From JAMXLG01 sp963765935 (GTDB lineage: Bacteria > Vulcanimicrobiota > Vulcanimicrobiia > Vulcanimicrobiales > Vulcanimicrobiaceae), in the NCBI GenBank assembly GCA_963765935.1, contig CAVXXX010000004.1, positions 124,001 to 188,000 on the forward strand: a DNA stretch of 64,000 nucleotides, in the 5' to 3' direction. Position numbers and translations under genes: made by a program. The notes below the pieces were generated by a model. That model saw only the letters and a program-made list of their open reading frames with translations, searched no databases and was not told the DNA's origin. How positions within the stretch are numbered: the first letter of the stretch is position 1; each line of letters opens with the position of its first letter. Shown here piece by piece: positions 8,775 to 16,794 of the stretch.

Positions 8775-9266
8775 TTACCCGTCGATTACAACATCAGCGA
8801 GCAACTCGAGCGCGTGCGGGAGCACAGGAAGAATTACGTCGAGCGATTCGGAGACGGCCTTGGGGCTGCCGGGCAGATTGACGATCAGCGTCCGGTGCCG
8901 CACGCCGGCTACCGCGCGCGAAAGCATCGCCGTCTTTACGATCCGAATCGATGCAGCGCGAATCGCCTCGGCGATACCCGGAACTTCGTAGTCGAGCACG
9001 GCGAGCGTAGCCTGCGGAGTGCGATCGCGGGATGCAAGACCCGTGCCGCCACTAGTGAGAATCAGCGATGCGGCGCTGGAGTCGGCGATATCGATGAGTT
9101 CTGCTTGCAGTGCTCCCGGGTCGTCGGGGAGCACGAGCTCGCGCACGATGGTATAGGCCCCTCCGAGCCGGTCGCGCATGACGGGCACGCACGCATCCGT
9201 CCGTGACCCGTTGGCTGCACGGTCTGATAACACGATGAGGGCCACGGTGAAGTTCACGCCGTCCAC
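8775..9266 (-). CDS. MoaB/Mog-family molybdopterin adenylyltransferase-like protein
   Basis: MogA/MoaB proteins adenylylate molybdopterin before metal insertion. The 163-aa protein has IVLSDRAANGSRTDAC at the N-terminus, the family signature SLILTSGGTGLASRDRTPQA, and LIVNLPGSPKAVSESL near the end. Start is a GTG at 9266; a second GTG three codons in is an alternative. It overlaps moaC by 13 nt. Whether it acts as MogA or as a MoaB cannot be settled from sequence alone. Confidence 0.92.
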   Translation of the reverse strand: MDGVNFTVALIVLSDRAANGSRTDACVPVMRDRLGGAYTIVRELVLPDDPGALQAELIDIADSSAASLILTSGGTGLASRDRTPQATLAVLDYEVPGIAEAIRAASIRIVKTAMLSRAVAGVRHRTLIVNLPGSPKAVSESLDVILPVLPHALELLADVVIDG

Positions 9267-9724
9267 CGGCCGCTCTTCCCACCGGTTTTTTCGAGAAGGC
9301 GCACCGTTTCGATTGTAATCCCCTTATCGAGGGCCTTTGTCATATCGTAGATCGTGAGCGCGGCAATGCTCGCCGCAACCATCGCTTCCATTTCCACGCC
9401 GGTCTGGGCGGTCGTTGCCGCAACGGCCTCGACGCGCAGCACGCATTCATCGATCCATTCGAAGGAAACGTCGGCGTGCGAGAGCGGGAGCGGATGCGCG
9501 AGCGGAATCAGCGACGCAGCCTGCTTGGCCGCCATAATCCCGGCGATCTGCGCGGTAACAAACGCATCTCCTTTCGGAAGCGTCGCTTCGCGGAGCCCAC
9601 GCGCGGCGTCGGCGGGAAATCGAATGCGCGCCTCGGCGCGCGCGGTTCTCGCCGTAACAGCTTTTTCCGATACGTTTACCATCGAAATGTTGCCATCAGG
9701 CGTGATATGTGAGGGTTTCTGCAC
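9254..9724 (-). CDS. moaC: Cyclic pyranopterin monophosphate synthase
   Basis: MoaC converts the MoaA product to cyclic pyranopterin monophosphate, the first stable intermediate of molybdenum cofactor synthesis. I chose the GTG at 9724, which gives VQKPSHITPDGNISMVNVSEK and keeps the conserved segment before MVNVSEK; starting at that internal Met would remove it. Signature segments present: KGDAFVTAQIAGIMAAK, LIPLAHPLPLSHADV, TGVEMEAMVAASIAALTIYDM and LLEKTGGKSGRW. Length 156 aa is normal. It is the first gene of the moa-fol operon; the divergent neighbour starts only 25 bp away, so promoters must overlap. Confidence 0.93.
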   Translation of the reverse strand: MQKPSHITPDGNISMVNVSEKAVTARTARAEARIRFPADAARGLREATLPKGDAFVTAQIAGIMAAKQAASLIPLAHPLPLSHADVSFEWIDECVLRVEAVAATTAQTGVEMEAMVAASIAALTIYDMTKALDKGITIETVRLLEKTGGKSGRWTA

Positions 9725-9749
9725 GGCAATATGTAAATCGCGGGAACAG

Positions 9750-10892
9750 ATGACGCTATTCCAGGACACCGGCGGCGATCCTCGGGCGGTGCGTGCTCGG
9801 CTTGCCGATGTTCTTTCATGGTATGGCGCGGTTAGTGACGCGGCCATGGGTAATGTTCCCGGCTTGGCGATGCGTAAGGCATCGCTTGCCGTTGCGCTCG
9901 CCGAAATCGCGCAATTGCCGGAAGCCGATCGCGCGGCACTCTACTTTGCCGGACTTTTACATGCAACGGGCGCAATCGGGAGCGCCGCGTTTCGCAAAGG
10001 TCAATCGCTCGGCGATCGAGATGCCCGCATGGAACGATGGGATGTTCCAGCACGAGGCGCGCGCTTTTGCGCCTCCATAACCGCCCTTCCGGACGAAACG
10101 AGCGACATGGTTCGCTGGCAGTCGGAGTGTTGGGACGGAACGGGCTTTCCCGATCAATTGCGCTGGCACGGCATTCCGCAGAGCGCACAGCTCCTGGCGT
10201 TGGCCGACTTTTACATTCGCGCGAGCGATCCGGAAGAGGCGCTCGGCGCAATAGGCATGGAGAGCGGCCGCGCCTTCGCACCGGATCACGCCCGCACGTT
10301 TACGGTCTGGTTTCATCACCATGCCGGCGAGATCGCGGAAGCTGTAATTCCGGTCGATGCGCTTGGCGAACGCACGCCGGTCGATGCGCTTCTCGATTCG
10401 ATGGCCGACGCGATCGACGATCACAATGGTGTAGCCGGAAGGTGGCGCCGAGTTGAAGCGCTCGCAAGCGGCGCCGCCGCTGCGCTCGATGTACCAGCGC
10501 AAGAACGTACCGATCTCGCGCTCGCGTGCCGCCTGTTTGGTGCGGGAGAAGTCGCAAAAGAATTCGCGGAAGACGAGCAGTTCGACCCGCTTGCGCGGTT
10601 GGGCATTGACGCGCGAGCATCGAACGCTGCCGCAGGCGCCGATTTCGCGCGGCCGTACGCAACGTTTGCAACAGCGGCGCCGGTTATCGCAGCGCGCGCG
10701 GAGTGGTTCGACGGAACGGGGAAGCCCGGCGGCGTGCGCGGTCGCGACATTCTGCGCGCTACCGCTATTCTCTCGGCCGCTATCGCGTACGCGCGTCTCG
10801 ATCGCGGTGAACGCCTCGATGATGCGGCCGGAACCCAGTTCGATCCCAGCGTCGTGCGCGCCGTGATGGAATCGGCCAAGGCTCACGCGTGA
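9750..10892 (+). CDS. Protein with two degenerate HD-GYP-like halves
   Basis: No close function is recognised. The 380-aa product (ATG 9750) has two repeats that each recall the GYP half of an HD-GYP domain: ECWDGTGFPDQLRWHGIP then LLALADFY (about residues 125-160), and EWFDGTGKPGGVRGRDILRATAILSAAIAY near the C-terminus. The HD motif is missing: where HD is expected the first half reads LLHATGA. The residues that bind the metals in active HD-GYP enzymes are thus mostly absent, suggesting a ligand-binding or structural role. It is coupled to the following gene by a GTGA overlap. The longer open frame upstream of 9750 is antisense to moaC. Confidence 0.75.
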   Translation: MTLFQDTGGDPRAVRARLADVLSWYGAVSDAAMGNVPGLAMRKASLAVALAEIAQLPEADRAALYFAGLLHATGAIGSAAFRKGQSLGDRDARMERWDVPARGARFCASITALPDETSDMVRWQSECWDGTGFPDQLRWHGIPQSAQLLALADFYIRASDPEEALGAIGMESGRAFAPDHARTFTVWFHHHAGEIAEAVIPVDALGERTPVDALLDSMADAIDDHNGVAGRWRRVEALASGAAAALDVPAQERTDLALACRLFGAGEVAKEFAEDEQFDPLARLGIDARASNAAAGADFARPYATFATAAPVIAARAEWFDGTGKPGGVRGRDILRATAILSAAIAYARLDRGERLDDAAGTQFDPSVVRAVMESAKAHA

Positions 10893-11803
10893 TCGAACTT
10901 CACGAACGCACGCGACGGATCTCGCCGTCGAGATTGCATGAATTGCTTCTGGAATACGAATGCACGAGCCTCGTCGATCCGTTCATGGGGCTGCCGACGC
11001 ATTTAAACTATTTGAAGCGACACGGAATCGCCGTCCACGGCGGCGACTTGCTCGAATGGTTCGTTCGCGTCGGCGAAGGTCTCGTCGTCAACGATCTGAC
11101 GTATCTACGCGATAGTGAAGTCGCCGAGATCGTCGAGATGCTTCCCGGCAGAATTTATTCGGTCGACACGTTCAAAGCGTGGGAAGGCGTCTTCTTCAGT
11201 GAAGAGCAGTGCGCGTACTTGGGCGTGTGGCATGACAACGTGCGTAATTTGCGCAGCGATCAGCAGACGGGACTTGCGATCGCCGGCCTCTGGCGCGCGT
11301 TTTGCTATTGGCTGCAAAAGACGCAGTCGCCCGACGATATGCAAGATATTCCGCCGAGCGAACTCGCGTGGACCTATATCCGGCAAACCGAACGATGGGT
11401 GACGCCGAACATGCGCCGCAACACGATTCGTCAAGGCGACGTGCTTGCCACGATGGCGGCGCAGACCGCCGACGCGCTGTTCCTCGCTCCGCCTGCACGC
11501 AACTCATTTCGAAGCGCGGATGCGCGCATTTGGATGTGGGAAGCGTGGTGGCAAGGCAACCCGTATTTCACGATCGAGCACGCGTATCGCGATTCGCTTC
11601 TCGGCGCGCGTGCCGCCGATCCGCACGCTTACTCCCGTGCCATCGCATCGATCCTTTCCGCCGCCGAGAACTATCCCGTCGTCATCATGCAGACGACGGA
11701 GCAGCGGATGGCAGAACTCGAACCGATTCTTCGCAACGCACGTTCAAACGTACGCATCATCGCACCGCACCCCTACGAAATCTATCTCGTCGCAACGAAA
11801 TAG
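10889..11803 (+). CDS. Degenerate D12-class DNA adenine methyltransferase-like protein
   Basis: Function unknown; 304 aa starting at a GTG in a GTGA overlap with the previous gene. The beginning, SLVDPFMGLPTHLNYLKRHG followed by VHGGDL, resembles the SAM-binding motif of D12-type adenine methyltransferases (DPF-G plus an acidic strand end). Where the catalytic DPPY would be expected the protein reads FLAPPA (about residues 198-203), so Asp and Tyr are replaced by Ala. The C-terminus VRIIAPHPYEIYLVATK resembles the final strands of Rossmann methyltransferases. I infer a non-catalytic methyltransferase fold; other SAM-fold families remain possible. Confidence 0.6.
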   Translation: MIELHERTRRISPSRLHELLLEYECTSLVDPFMGLPTHLNYLKRHGIAVHGGDLLEWFVRVGEGLVVNDLTYLRDSEVAEIVEMLPGRIYSVDTFKAWEGVFFSEEQCAYLGVWHDNVRNLRSDQQTGLAIAGLWRAFCYWLQKTQSPDDMQDIPPSELAWTYIRQTERWVTPNMRRNTIRQGDVLATMAAQTADALFLAPPARNSFRSADARIWMWEAWWQGNPYFTIEHAYRDSLLGARAADPHAYSRAIASILSAAENYPVVIMQTTEQRMAELEPILRNARSNVRIIAPHPYEIYLVATK

Positions 11804-11818
11804 CGGCGCCACCCCCGT

Positions 11819-11842
11819 GTCATCCTGAGCTTGTCGAAGGAT
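11819..11842 (+). repeat. Dispersed 24-bp repeat, copy 1
   Basis: GTCATCCTGAGCTTGTCGAA followed by GGAT, lying just after the methyltransferase-like gene. Close variants occur at 23786, 44278, 58259 (longer form, opposite orientation) and 58991 (opposite orientation). Confidence 0.85.
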
Positions 11843-11854
11843 CGTCCCAATTCG

Positions 11855-12863
11855 TTAGAATTCTTCGGCGAAATGAACCGAAGGTAGCGACGTCGGATAC
11901 GGCGGGCCGATGAGGAACCAGATGACTTCATGCGACCAGAGCGGTATCTGATTCGGATCACCGTAGTACGGCGTCAAGTCCGACTCGGGAACCGTGGCGC
12001 CGGCCTTACCGCTCGTGTCACCTCGGAAAACTTGTCCTGACGTCAGCACCTCCATCGGTCCGCCGTACGGTCCAAACTGTCCGAAAAGGTTCCAACCGCT
12101 GTAACTGACGCTGACGCCCCAGACTTGGAAATACTGACCGAGGGCAAAGTGCGAATCTTTCGGCACGGTTTCGACGACGCCGGCGTTGTCCGACTCGATG
12201 TGAAGTATGCCCGTCGAATCATGCGTGTGTGTGAAGTAGAAGCACTGCGTACCGTAGTTGTCGTCGCCGAGGCTGTCGATCTCCGGCTCGACGATACCCG
12301 TTGCGGTCGGCAGCGCGAGCTCCTGGCCTTGATAGTAGATACCGACGAAGACGTGGATGTGGTAGTTATTCGACATCACCGGTTCGCATGGCACGTTATC
12401 GATACTCGTGTTGACGGGTCCGTGACCACCTACATTCGTATCGCCGACGTTCGGCTGGAACGCATTAGGTGCGCCGTTGATCACCGCCGGATGAGGCGTT
12501 CCGTTTGCATCGACGTGCTCGTACTCCGTTTGCAACGTCTTGCCGTTGTCCGCGGGGGCCGTTGGCACCGGCGTTGGTGACGGCGTCGGCGTGGTGACGG
12601 CGTCGGCGTTGGGACGGAGTCGCCGTTGGGGATGGTGTTGGCGTGGGCTTCGGAGTCGCGGTCGCCTTCGGCGTTGCAGTGGCCTTTGGCGTCGCCGTCG
12701 GCTTGGCAGATGAAACCGGCGTCGGAGTCACGGGCGGCGGCGTCGGGGATTCCGAGGCAGCGGTTGGCGCAGACGTAGGCGGCGCGGAGTTTCCCCCACC
12801 ACCGCTACCACCGCACCCGGTAACAAGCGCTATGCAAGCAGCAACAATGAAGTATCGACGCAT
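11855..12863 (-). pseudogene. Lipoprotein gene interrupted by a frameshift (possible phase-variable)
   Basis: The 5' part from the ATG at 12863 encodes a lipoprotein signal ending ALVTGC, then a long Pro/Thr linker. At about 12610 the frame runs out of the PT repeat; the rest is in another frame and encodes about 230 residues with IHVFVGIYYQGQ, CFYFTHTHDSTGILHIES and HFALGQYFQVWG. That second block resembles an uncharacterised secreted domain found in other bacteria (my recollection, not tested). Together they look like one protein of about 335 aa. The break coincides with two exact 17-bp tandem copies (12576-12609); three copies would restore the frame. It could also be a simple sequencing error. 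Confidence 0.7.
12576..12609 (-). repeat. Two tandem 17-bp repeats inside the lipoprotein linker
   Basis: GGTGACGGCGTCGGCGT occurs twice back to back on the plus strand (12576-12592 and 12593-12609). Because 17 is not a multiple of 3, gain or loss of a copy changes the reading frame of the surrounding gene. Confidence 0.9.
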
Positions 12864-12950
12864 GTGTACGTCGATGGTACGGGATACAGGTTCGGCCGCT
12901 CGCGGTGCAAACGGCCGGACGGCATAGGGCTTTTCTTCCTAGTGCGCTCG

Positions 12951-13145
12951 TTACCGGGCGCTAGCCGAACTTTGAAACCGATACCAAATCAAGCAGAGCA
13001 GCGCTAGGACCCAGCAGACGACGAGGTGCGTCATATGATGCGCGTGTTCAGTGCTGGACTTCGTGAAAAAGCTAATTGTGCCGATTCCGTAGAGCAGCCC
13101 GAGAACGAAAAACACGATCGCGAGAACGATTGCAAGAGCCTTCAT
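12951..13145 (-). CDS. Small two-helix membrane protein
   Basis: 64 aa with two hydrophobic segments (about residues 3-26 and 41-58) separated by a polar loop SSTEHAHHMTH that contains a His cluster. It is downstream of uppP with a 4-nt ATGA-type overlap, so it is probably co-translated. I do not recognise a family. The 86 bp between it and the lipoprotein start hold no clear feature. Confidence 0.6.
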   Translation of the reverse strand: MKALAIVLAIVFFVLGLLYGIGTISFFTKSSTEHAHHMTHLVVCWVLALLCLIWYRFQSSASAR

Positions 13146-14002
13146 GAAAGCACTCCCATACGGCTAAGTACAAAACAAACCACGCCGACGATCAGGCAAT
13201 ACCAGCCGAACGGGCGTAGATCGTTCGACTTGAAATAGCGGGTCAAAAACGCAACGGACAGATACGCCGCAATACCCGCAAGAATCCCGCCGATCACCGC
13301 TTGAATCGCGACGACGTGCGCGTCCGGGGCAACGAGCTTCGGGATTTCGAGCAGCGCAGCGGCGAAGATCACGGGTGTCGCGAGCAAGAACGAAAAATGC
13401 GCGGCGTCTTCGTGATCGAGATCGCAGAGCAAACCCGAGACCATCGAAGCGCCGGAACGCGAAATGCCGGGCAAGAGCGCAAAACTTTGTGCGAAACCAA
13501 TGAGCACGCTTTGAAAGAACGACAGGCTTTGCATCGGCCTGTCGGCGCGGCTCTCCGCGGTTTGTTGCCGCCGGCGAAGCGCCTCTCCCGCGAACATCAC
13601 GAGGCCGTTGATCGCAAGAAAGAGTGACGCGGGCGCAGGCGATCCGAAAAGCGCGCGAACGGGCTGTTCGAAGATGACGCCGAGAATGCCGACCGGAATC
13701 GTACCGACGACCAAGAGCCAGCCGATGCGTTCGAAGCGATCGTCGGAAAGTTTTCCCCTAATGACGCTTGCAATGAGCGCACGTACGATCGCGGCCCACT
13801 CTCGCCAATAAAACACGATCAGGGCCAGCGCCGTGCCGAGATGCAGCACAACGACGAAGGCGAGAAACGTGGGATCGGCGCGATTGATGTTGTTCCAATG
13901 AAGGACGGCCGGAACGAGAATCGTGTGCCCAAGGCTCGAAATCGGAAAAAGTTCGCTCACGCCTTGGAGCAGCGCCAACACAACGGCTTGTAAAAGCGTC
14001 AC
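13142..14002 (-). CDS. uppP: Undecaprenyl-diphosphatase
   Basis: Integral membrane phosphatase (286 aa) that recycles undecaprenyl pyrophosphate to the monophosphate carrier used in peptidoglycan and glycan export; loss or overexpression alters bacitracin sensitivity in model bacteria. Motif 1 is QGVSELFPISSLGHT and motif 2 is LLPGISRSGASMVSGLL, both family signatures, with about eight transmembrane segments. It fits with the penicillin-binding protein and glycosyltransferases elsewhere in the window. Divergent from the PilZ gene (62 bp between). Confidence 0.95.
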   Translation of the reverse strand: MTLLQAVVLALLQGVSELFPISSLGHTILVPAVLHWNNINRADPTFLAFVVVLHLGTALALIVFYWREWAAIVRALIASVIRGKLSDDRFERIGWLLVVGTIPVGILGVIFEQPVRALFGSPAPASLFLAINGLVMFAGEALRRRQQTAESRADRPMQSLSFFQSVLIGFAQSFALLPGISRSGASMVSGLLCDLDHEDAAHFSFLLATPVIFAAALLEIPKLVAPDAHVVAIQAVIGGILAGIAAYLSVAFLTRYFKSNDLRPFGWYCLIVGVVCFVLSRMGVLS

Positions 14003-14064
14003 GGGGCCCAGAGTTACGCCGGAATGGGCAGGATTGCCTATCCGGCCGGACTAAGGCGAGCGCA

Positions 14065-14448
14065 GTGGAGCATCGCGAAACGACCGAACAGGAGCCGCAA
14101 GAACGGAAATTTCCGCGCGTCGGAGATTCGCTGCTCGTTTCATATAGCATCGGCGATGACTTTGCGCCGGAATTTACGGAGACATACGATATCGCGCTCG
14201 GCGGCATGGCGATGCTCACGAATGCCGAGCTGACAAAGGACGAACCGGTCAACATCCAAGTGGAACTGCGCGGAGACGCGCAACCGGTTCTACGGATTCG
14301 CGGCGTCGTGCGCTGGTCTCGGTACGATCCGCTTCTGCAGCGCTATCGTACGGGCATCGCGTTCCTCGACGTCGATGAAGAAACGCGCAAACACTTGCAG
14401 CGCTACATTGATACCCTGCATCTCCTGCGCGACATGGGGATGCTCTAA
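14065..14448 (+). CDS. PilZ domain protein, c-di-GMP binding
   Basis: 127 aa, essentially a single PilZ domain. The N-terminal ERKFPRVG supplies the RxxxR c-di-GMP motif and YDIALGGMAM stands for the D/NxSxxG motif (Ser replaced by Ala). VLRIRGVVRWSRYD and YRTGIAFLDVDEE are typical later strands. GTG start at 14065. Likely a c-di-GMP effector, consistent with the HD-GYP enzyme at 3921; its target is not visible here. Confidence 0.88.
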   Translation: MEHRETTEQEPQERKFPRVGDSLLVSYSIGDDFAPEFTETYDIALGGMAMLTNAELTKDEPVNIQVELRGDAQPVLRIRGVVRWSRYDPLLQRYRTGIAFLDVDEETRKHLQRYIDTLHLLRDMGML

Positions 14449-14462
14449 GACGCTCCCGCCGT

Positions 14463-15110
14463 TTACCAAGCGATGAACTTCGCGCTGAAAATATACTGGC
14501 TCGCAATTGGTTTGCACGCATGGGTTGCGGGCGTGTAGCGTGCATCGCGTGCCATTGTTACCGCAACGAAATCGAGCGATGTGTTTCCGGTACTCTGCAC
14601 CACCGTCGTTTGCTGGACCGCGCCGGTCGGATCGAGTGAAACGCGAATCTTCGCGGTACCGTTTGTCGCCGAGCCACGCGCGTCGGGCGCAATCTCCGGC
14701 GGCGCCGGTGTTGCCGCCACTAATGCGGCTGTATCCGTCGTCGCGCAGTTCGGTGTCGCGGACGCTTTGGCGGTTGGAGCCGCTGTAGGCGGCGCGGCCG
14801 ATGGAGCACCACCGGACGGCTGCCGTGGACCGATACCCTTGCCGCCCGGAGGGCCGGCCTTCTGCGGATACGGCGTTGCTACGGTAGGCGCCGATGGACG
14901 CGGCGACGGCGTAACCGGCGGCGGTGTCTTCGGTGGCGGCGTCTGACGCGCAATCCGCAATGCATGAACGTGTTCGATGCGCTCGATCGTCGGGATTTCT
15001 TCCTTCGATGGTCCGAACGGCCAGCGCACGCCGGTCGCAATAACGACATGAACGAACAGCGAGATCGCAAATGCGATAACGAGCAGACGGCGCGCGCGTT
15101 GCGAACTCAC
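14463..15110 (-). CDS. TonB-family energy transducer
   Basis: 215 aa with a cytoplasmic basic start, one membrane helix (residues about 9-27), a long Pro/Thr/Ala periplasmic spacer, and a C-terminal TonB-like domain containing GTAKIRVSLDPTGAVQQTTV and FVAVTMARDARYTPA. TonB links the proton motive force harvested by ExbB/ExbD to outer-membrane receptors. It is the last gene of the ExbB-ExbD-ExbD-TonB-TonB cluster, separated from the other TonB by a hairpin terminator. GTG start at 15110. Confidence 0.85.
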   Translation of the reverse strand: MSSQRARRLLVIAFAISLFVHVVIATGVRWPFGPSKEEIPTIERIEHVHALRIARQTPPPKTPPPVTPSPRPSAPTVATPYPQKAGPPGGKGIGPRQPSGGAPSAAPPTAAPTAKASATPNCATTDTAALVAATPAPPEIAPDARGSATNGTAKIRVSLDPTGAVQQTTVVQSTGNTSLDFVAVTMARDARYTPATHACKPIASQYIFSAKFIAW

Positions 15111-15126
15111 GGGACCCCAACGAAAA

Positions 15127-15158
15127 GGAGCGCTCCCGGATGGGGGCGCTCCGTTTTT
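15127..15158. terminator. Hairpin between the two TonB genes
   Basis: GGAGCGC (15127-15133) pairs with GCGCTCC (15146-15152), followed by GTTTTT on plus and by TTTTC on minus. On the minus strand it lies between two co-directional tonB-like genes, so it may lower expression of the downstream one. Confidence 0.6.
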
Positions 15159-15176
15159 ACGTGACGCGGCACGCCT

Positions 15177-15908
15177 TTAGTCTGGATTGAATTCCGCACG
15201 GAAGAGATACTGGCCGCTTGTGGGCGCACAATTAACCAACTTCGGCGCGTAGGTCGATTGATGTGCCGCGCGGAGCGCTTCACGGTCGATCGCACCGTTA
15301 CCCGACGATTTATAGACCGTCGCGTCTTGTAGAGCGCCGCTTGGGCCGACCGTGACTTCTACGAGCACCGTAACGGGACCCAAGCCGAGATCGCGCGCCG
15401 AATCGGGATAATCCGGCGCCATTGCATTGGTCACCGTTGCGTCCTGATTCGGATTTGCGCACGCCGGTTTCGGCGTCGGAGCCGGGGTCGCCGGAGCCGG
15501 CGTTCCCTTGTTCGCGGTGCCCCCCGGTACGCCGTTTTCATTTGTGGGCCCGCTTGCGTTGTACTGTTTCTCGTTCGACGTCGTGCTCGCGTTGTTCGAG
15601 GTATGCGGAATGTTGACTTTGAGCTTGGGTTGCACGACTTCTTGCTTCTTCACCGGCGGCGGCGTCTTTTGAGGCGGCGGCGTCGGAGTCGGAGGCGGCG
15701 TCGGAGTCGGCGGCGGCGGCGTCGGCACTTTGACGATGATCTTCTTGGTGACGCTCACCTTTTCGACTTCTTCTTCCGAGTGATGCTTGTTCAGGTTCGG
15801 AAAGAACGGAGACGCGATCGCGTGGATGACCAACGAAAAGATGAACGCGGCAACCAGGAAGTTGCGCGTACGTTCACCGGTAGTAATAAATCCAGAATTG
15901 TTCGCCAT
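15177..15908 (-). CDS. TonB-family energy transducer with PT-rich spacer
   Basis: 243 aa: membrane helix (about residues 17-36) with the conserved early His in FSLVIHAIASPF, a PPPTPTPPP spacer, then a polar N/S-rich part and a C-terminal TonB domain (PDYPDSARDLGLGPVTVLVE, VGPSGALQDATVYKSSGNGA, EALRAAHQSTYAP). It follows the second exbD by only 3 nt. Sequence differs clearly from the TonB at 14463, so the pair may serve different receptors. Confidence 0.9.
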   Translation of the reverse strand: MANNSGFITTGERTRNFLVAAFIFSLVIHAIASPFFPNLNKHHSEEEVEKVSVTKKIIVKVPTPPPPTPTPPPTPTPPPQKTPPPVKKQEVVQPKLKVNIPHTSNNASTTSNEKQYNASGPTNENGVPGGTANKGTPAPATPAPTPKPACANPNQDATVTNAMAPDYPDSARDLGLGPVTVLVEVTVGPSGALQDATVYKSSGNGAIDREALRAAHQSTYAPKLVNCAPTSGQYLFRAEFNPD

Positions 15909-15911
15909 CGG

Positions 15912-16337
15912 TTACTGCGTTGAGCCCTCCGGTTGACCCTCGACGTGGTTGGCCAACCCGAAGGTCGTGAGATCTACGGATTTTGCAGCGTCCATGACTT
16001 GCAATATGGTTCCGTAGTTCGCACGCGGATCTGCTTTTATGATGACGCTGCTGAATTTATGATTGGTCTGATCTTGCAATTGCGCGAACGCATCATGCGC
16101 TTGAGCAATCTGGACCTGATTCGATCCGACTTGGATATTGTTTTTATCGTCGATTATGACGACGAGCTGAGACGCCTGAACGCGGTCCTTGTTGTGCGCG
16201 TCGGGCAGCTTCGGCTCTTTCGTAACGGCGGCGAGAATGATGAAGATGATCAGGAGCACCAACAACACGTCCGTAAACGGCGTGATGTTGATGGTCGACA
16301 TCACCTCATCTTCTCCCCCACCAGTCGACATTGCCAC
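15912..16337 (-). CDS. ExbD/TolR-family protein (second copy)
   Basis: 141 aa proton-channel partner of ExbB. After a short cytoplasmic start comes INITPFTDVLLVLLIIFIIL with the protonatable Asp (TD) in the single membrane helix, then a periplasmic domain ending VMDAAKSVDLTTFGLA. A second ATG at MSTINITPF is also a plausible start. Lies between the other ExbD (23 nt upstream) and tonB (3 nt). Confidence 0.92.
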   Translation of the reverse strand: MAMSTGGGEDEVMSTINITPFTDVLLVLLIIFIILAAVTKEPKLPDAHNKDRVQASQLVVIIDDKNNIQVGSNQVQIAQAHDAFAQLQDQTNHKFSSVIIKADPRANYGTILQVMDAAKSVDLTTFGLANHVEGQPEGSTQ

Positions 16338-16360
16338 GAGTAACTAAACCTCCACTTGCC

Positions 16361-16774
16361 CTAGGACGTAACGAAACCGACGTCTTCGAGTCCGGCTTCC
16401 TTCGCAGCATCGAGAATACGAATGATAATTCCGTACGGCGCCTTTGCGTCGGCGATGACCGACACGTGGTGCTTCGGCTTCTTGCGCGAGACGTCATACA
16501 TCACGCGATAGATGCTCGATTGGTCGGTCTTCGTCCCATCGACGAAGATCACGCCCTTATTGTTGACGTCGACTTCGATATCGTTCTTATTCTGATTCTG
16601 GTTTGTGTTGTTGTTGTTGCTGTGATTCGGGAGCTGCTTCTCAAAGCCGGGCGGCGCGAGAATAGCGGCCAGAATCATGAAGATAATGAGCAGTACGAGA
16701 AGTACGTCGGTGAACGGCGTGATGTTGATCTCCGCCATCACTTCGGACTCTTGCTGTGCCGAGAGCAGACTCAC
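16361..16774 (-). CDS. ExbD/TolR-family protein (first copy)
   Basis: 137 aa with EINITPFTDVLLVLLIIFMI, the same membrane helix and protonatable Asp as the neighbouring copy, then an Asn-rich stretch (SNNNNTNQNQNKND) linking to the periplasmic domain and a C-terminal RILDAAKEAGLEDVGFVT. Two different ExbD proteins next to one ExbB are common in systems with several TonB proteins. It starts 20 nt after exbB. Confidence 0.93.
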   Translation of the reverse strand: MSLLSAQQESEVMAEINITPFTDVLLVLLIIFMILAAILAPPGFEKQLPNHSNNNNTNQNQNKNDIEVDVNNKGVIFVDGTKTDQSSIYRVMYDVSRKKPKHHVSVIADAKAPYGIIIRILDAAKEAGLEDVGFVTS

Positions 16775-16794
16775 GACTTATCTTCTTCCCGACG

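Noticed and set aside
12600..12830. CRISPR-like or coding repeats in a plus-strand low-complexity frame
   Set aside because: It is the reverse of the Pro/Thr linker of the lipoprotein; no regular spacers.
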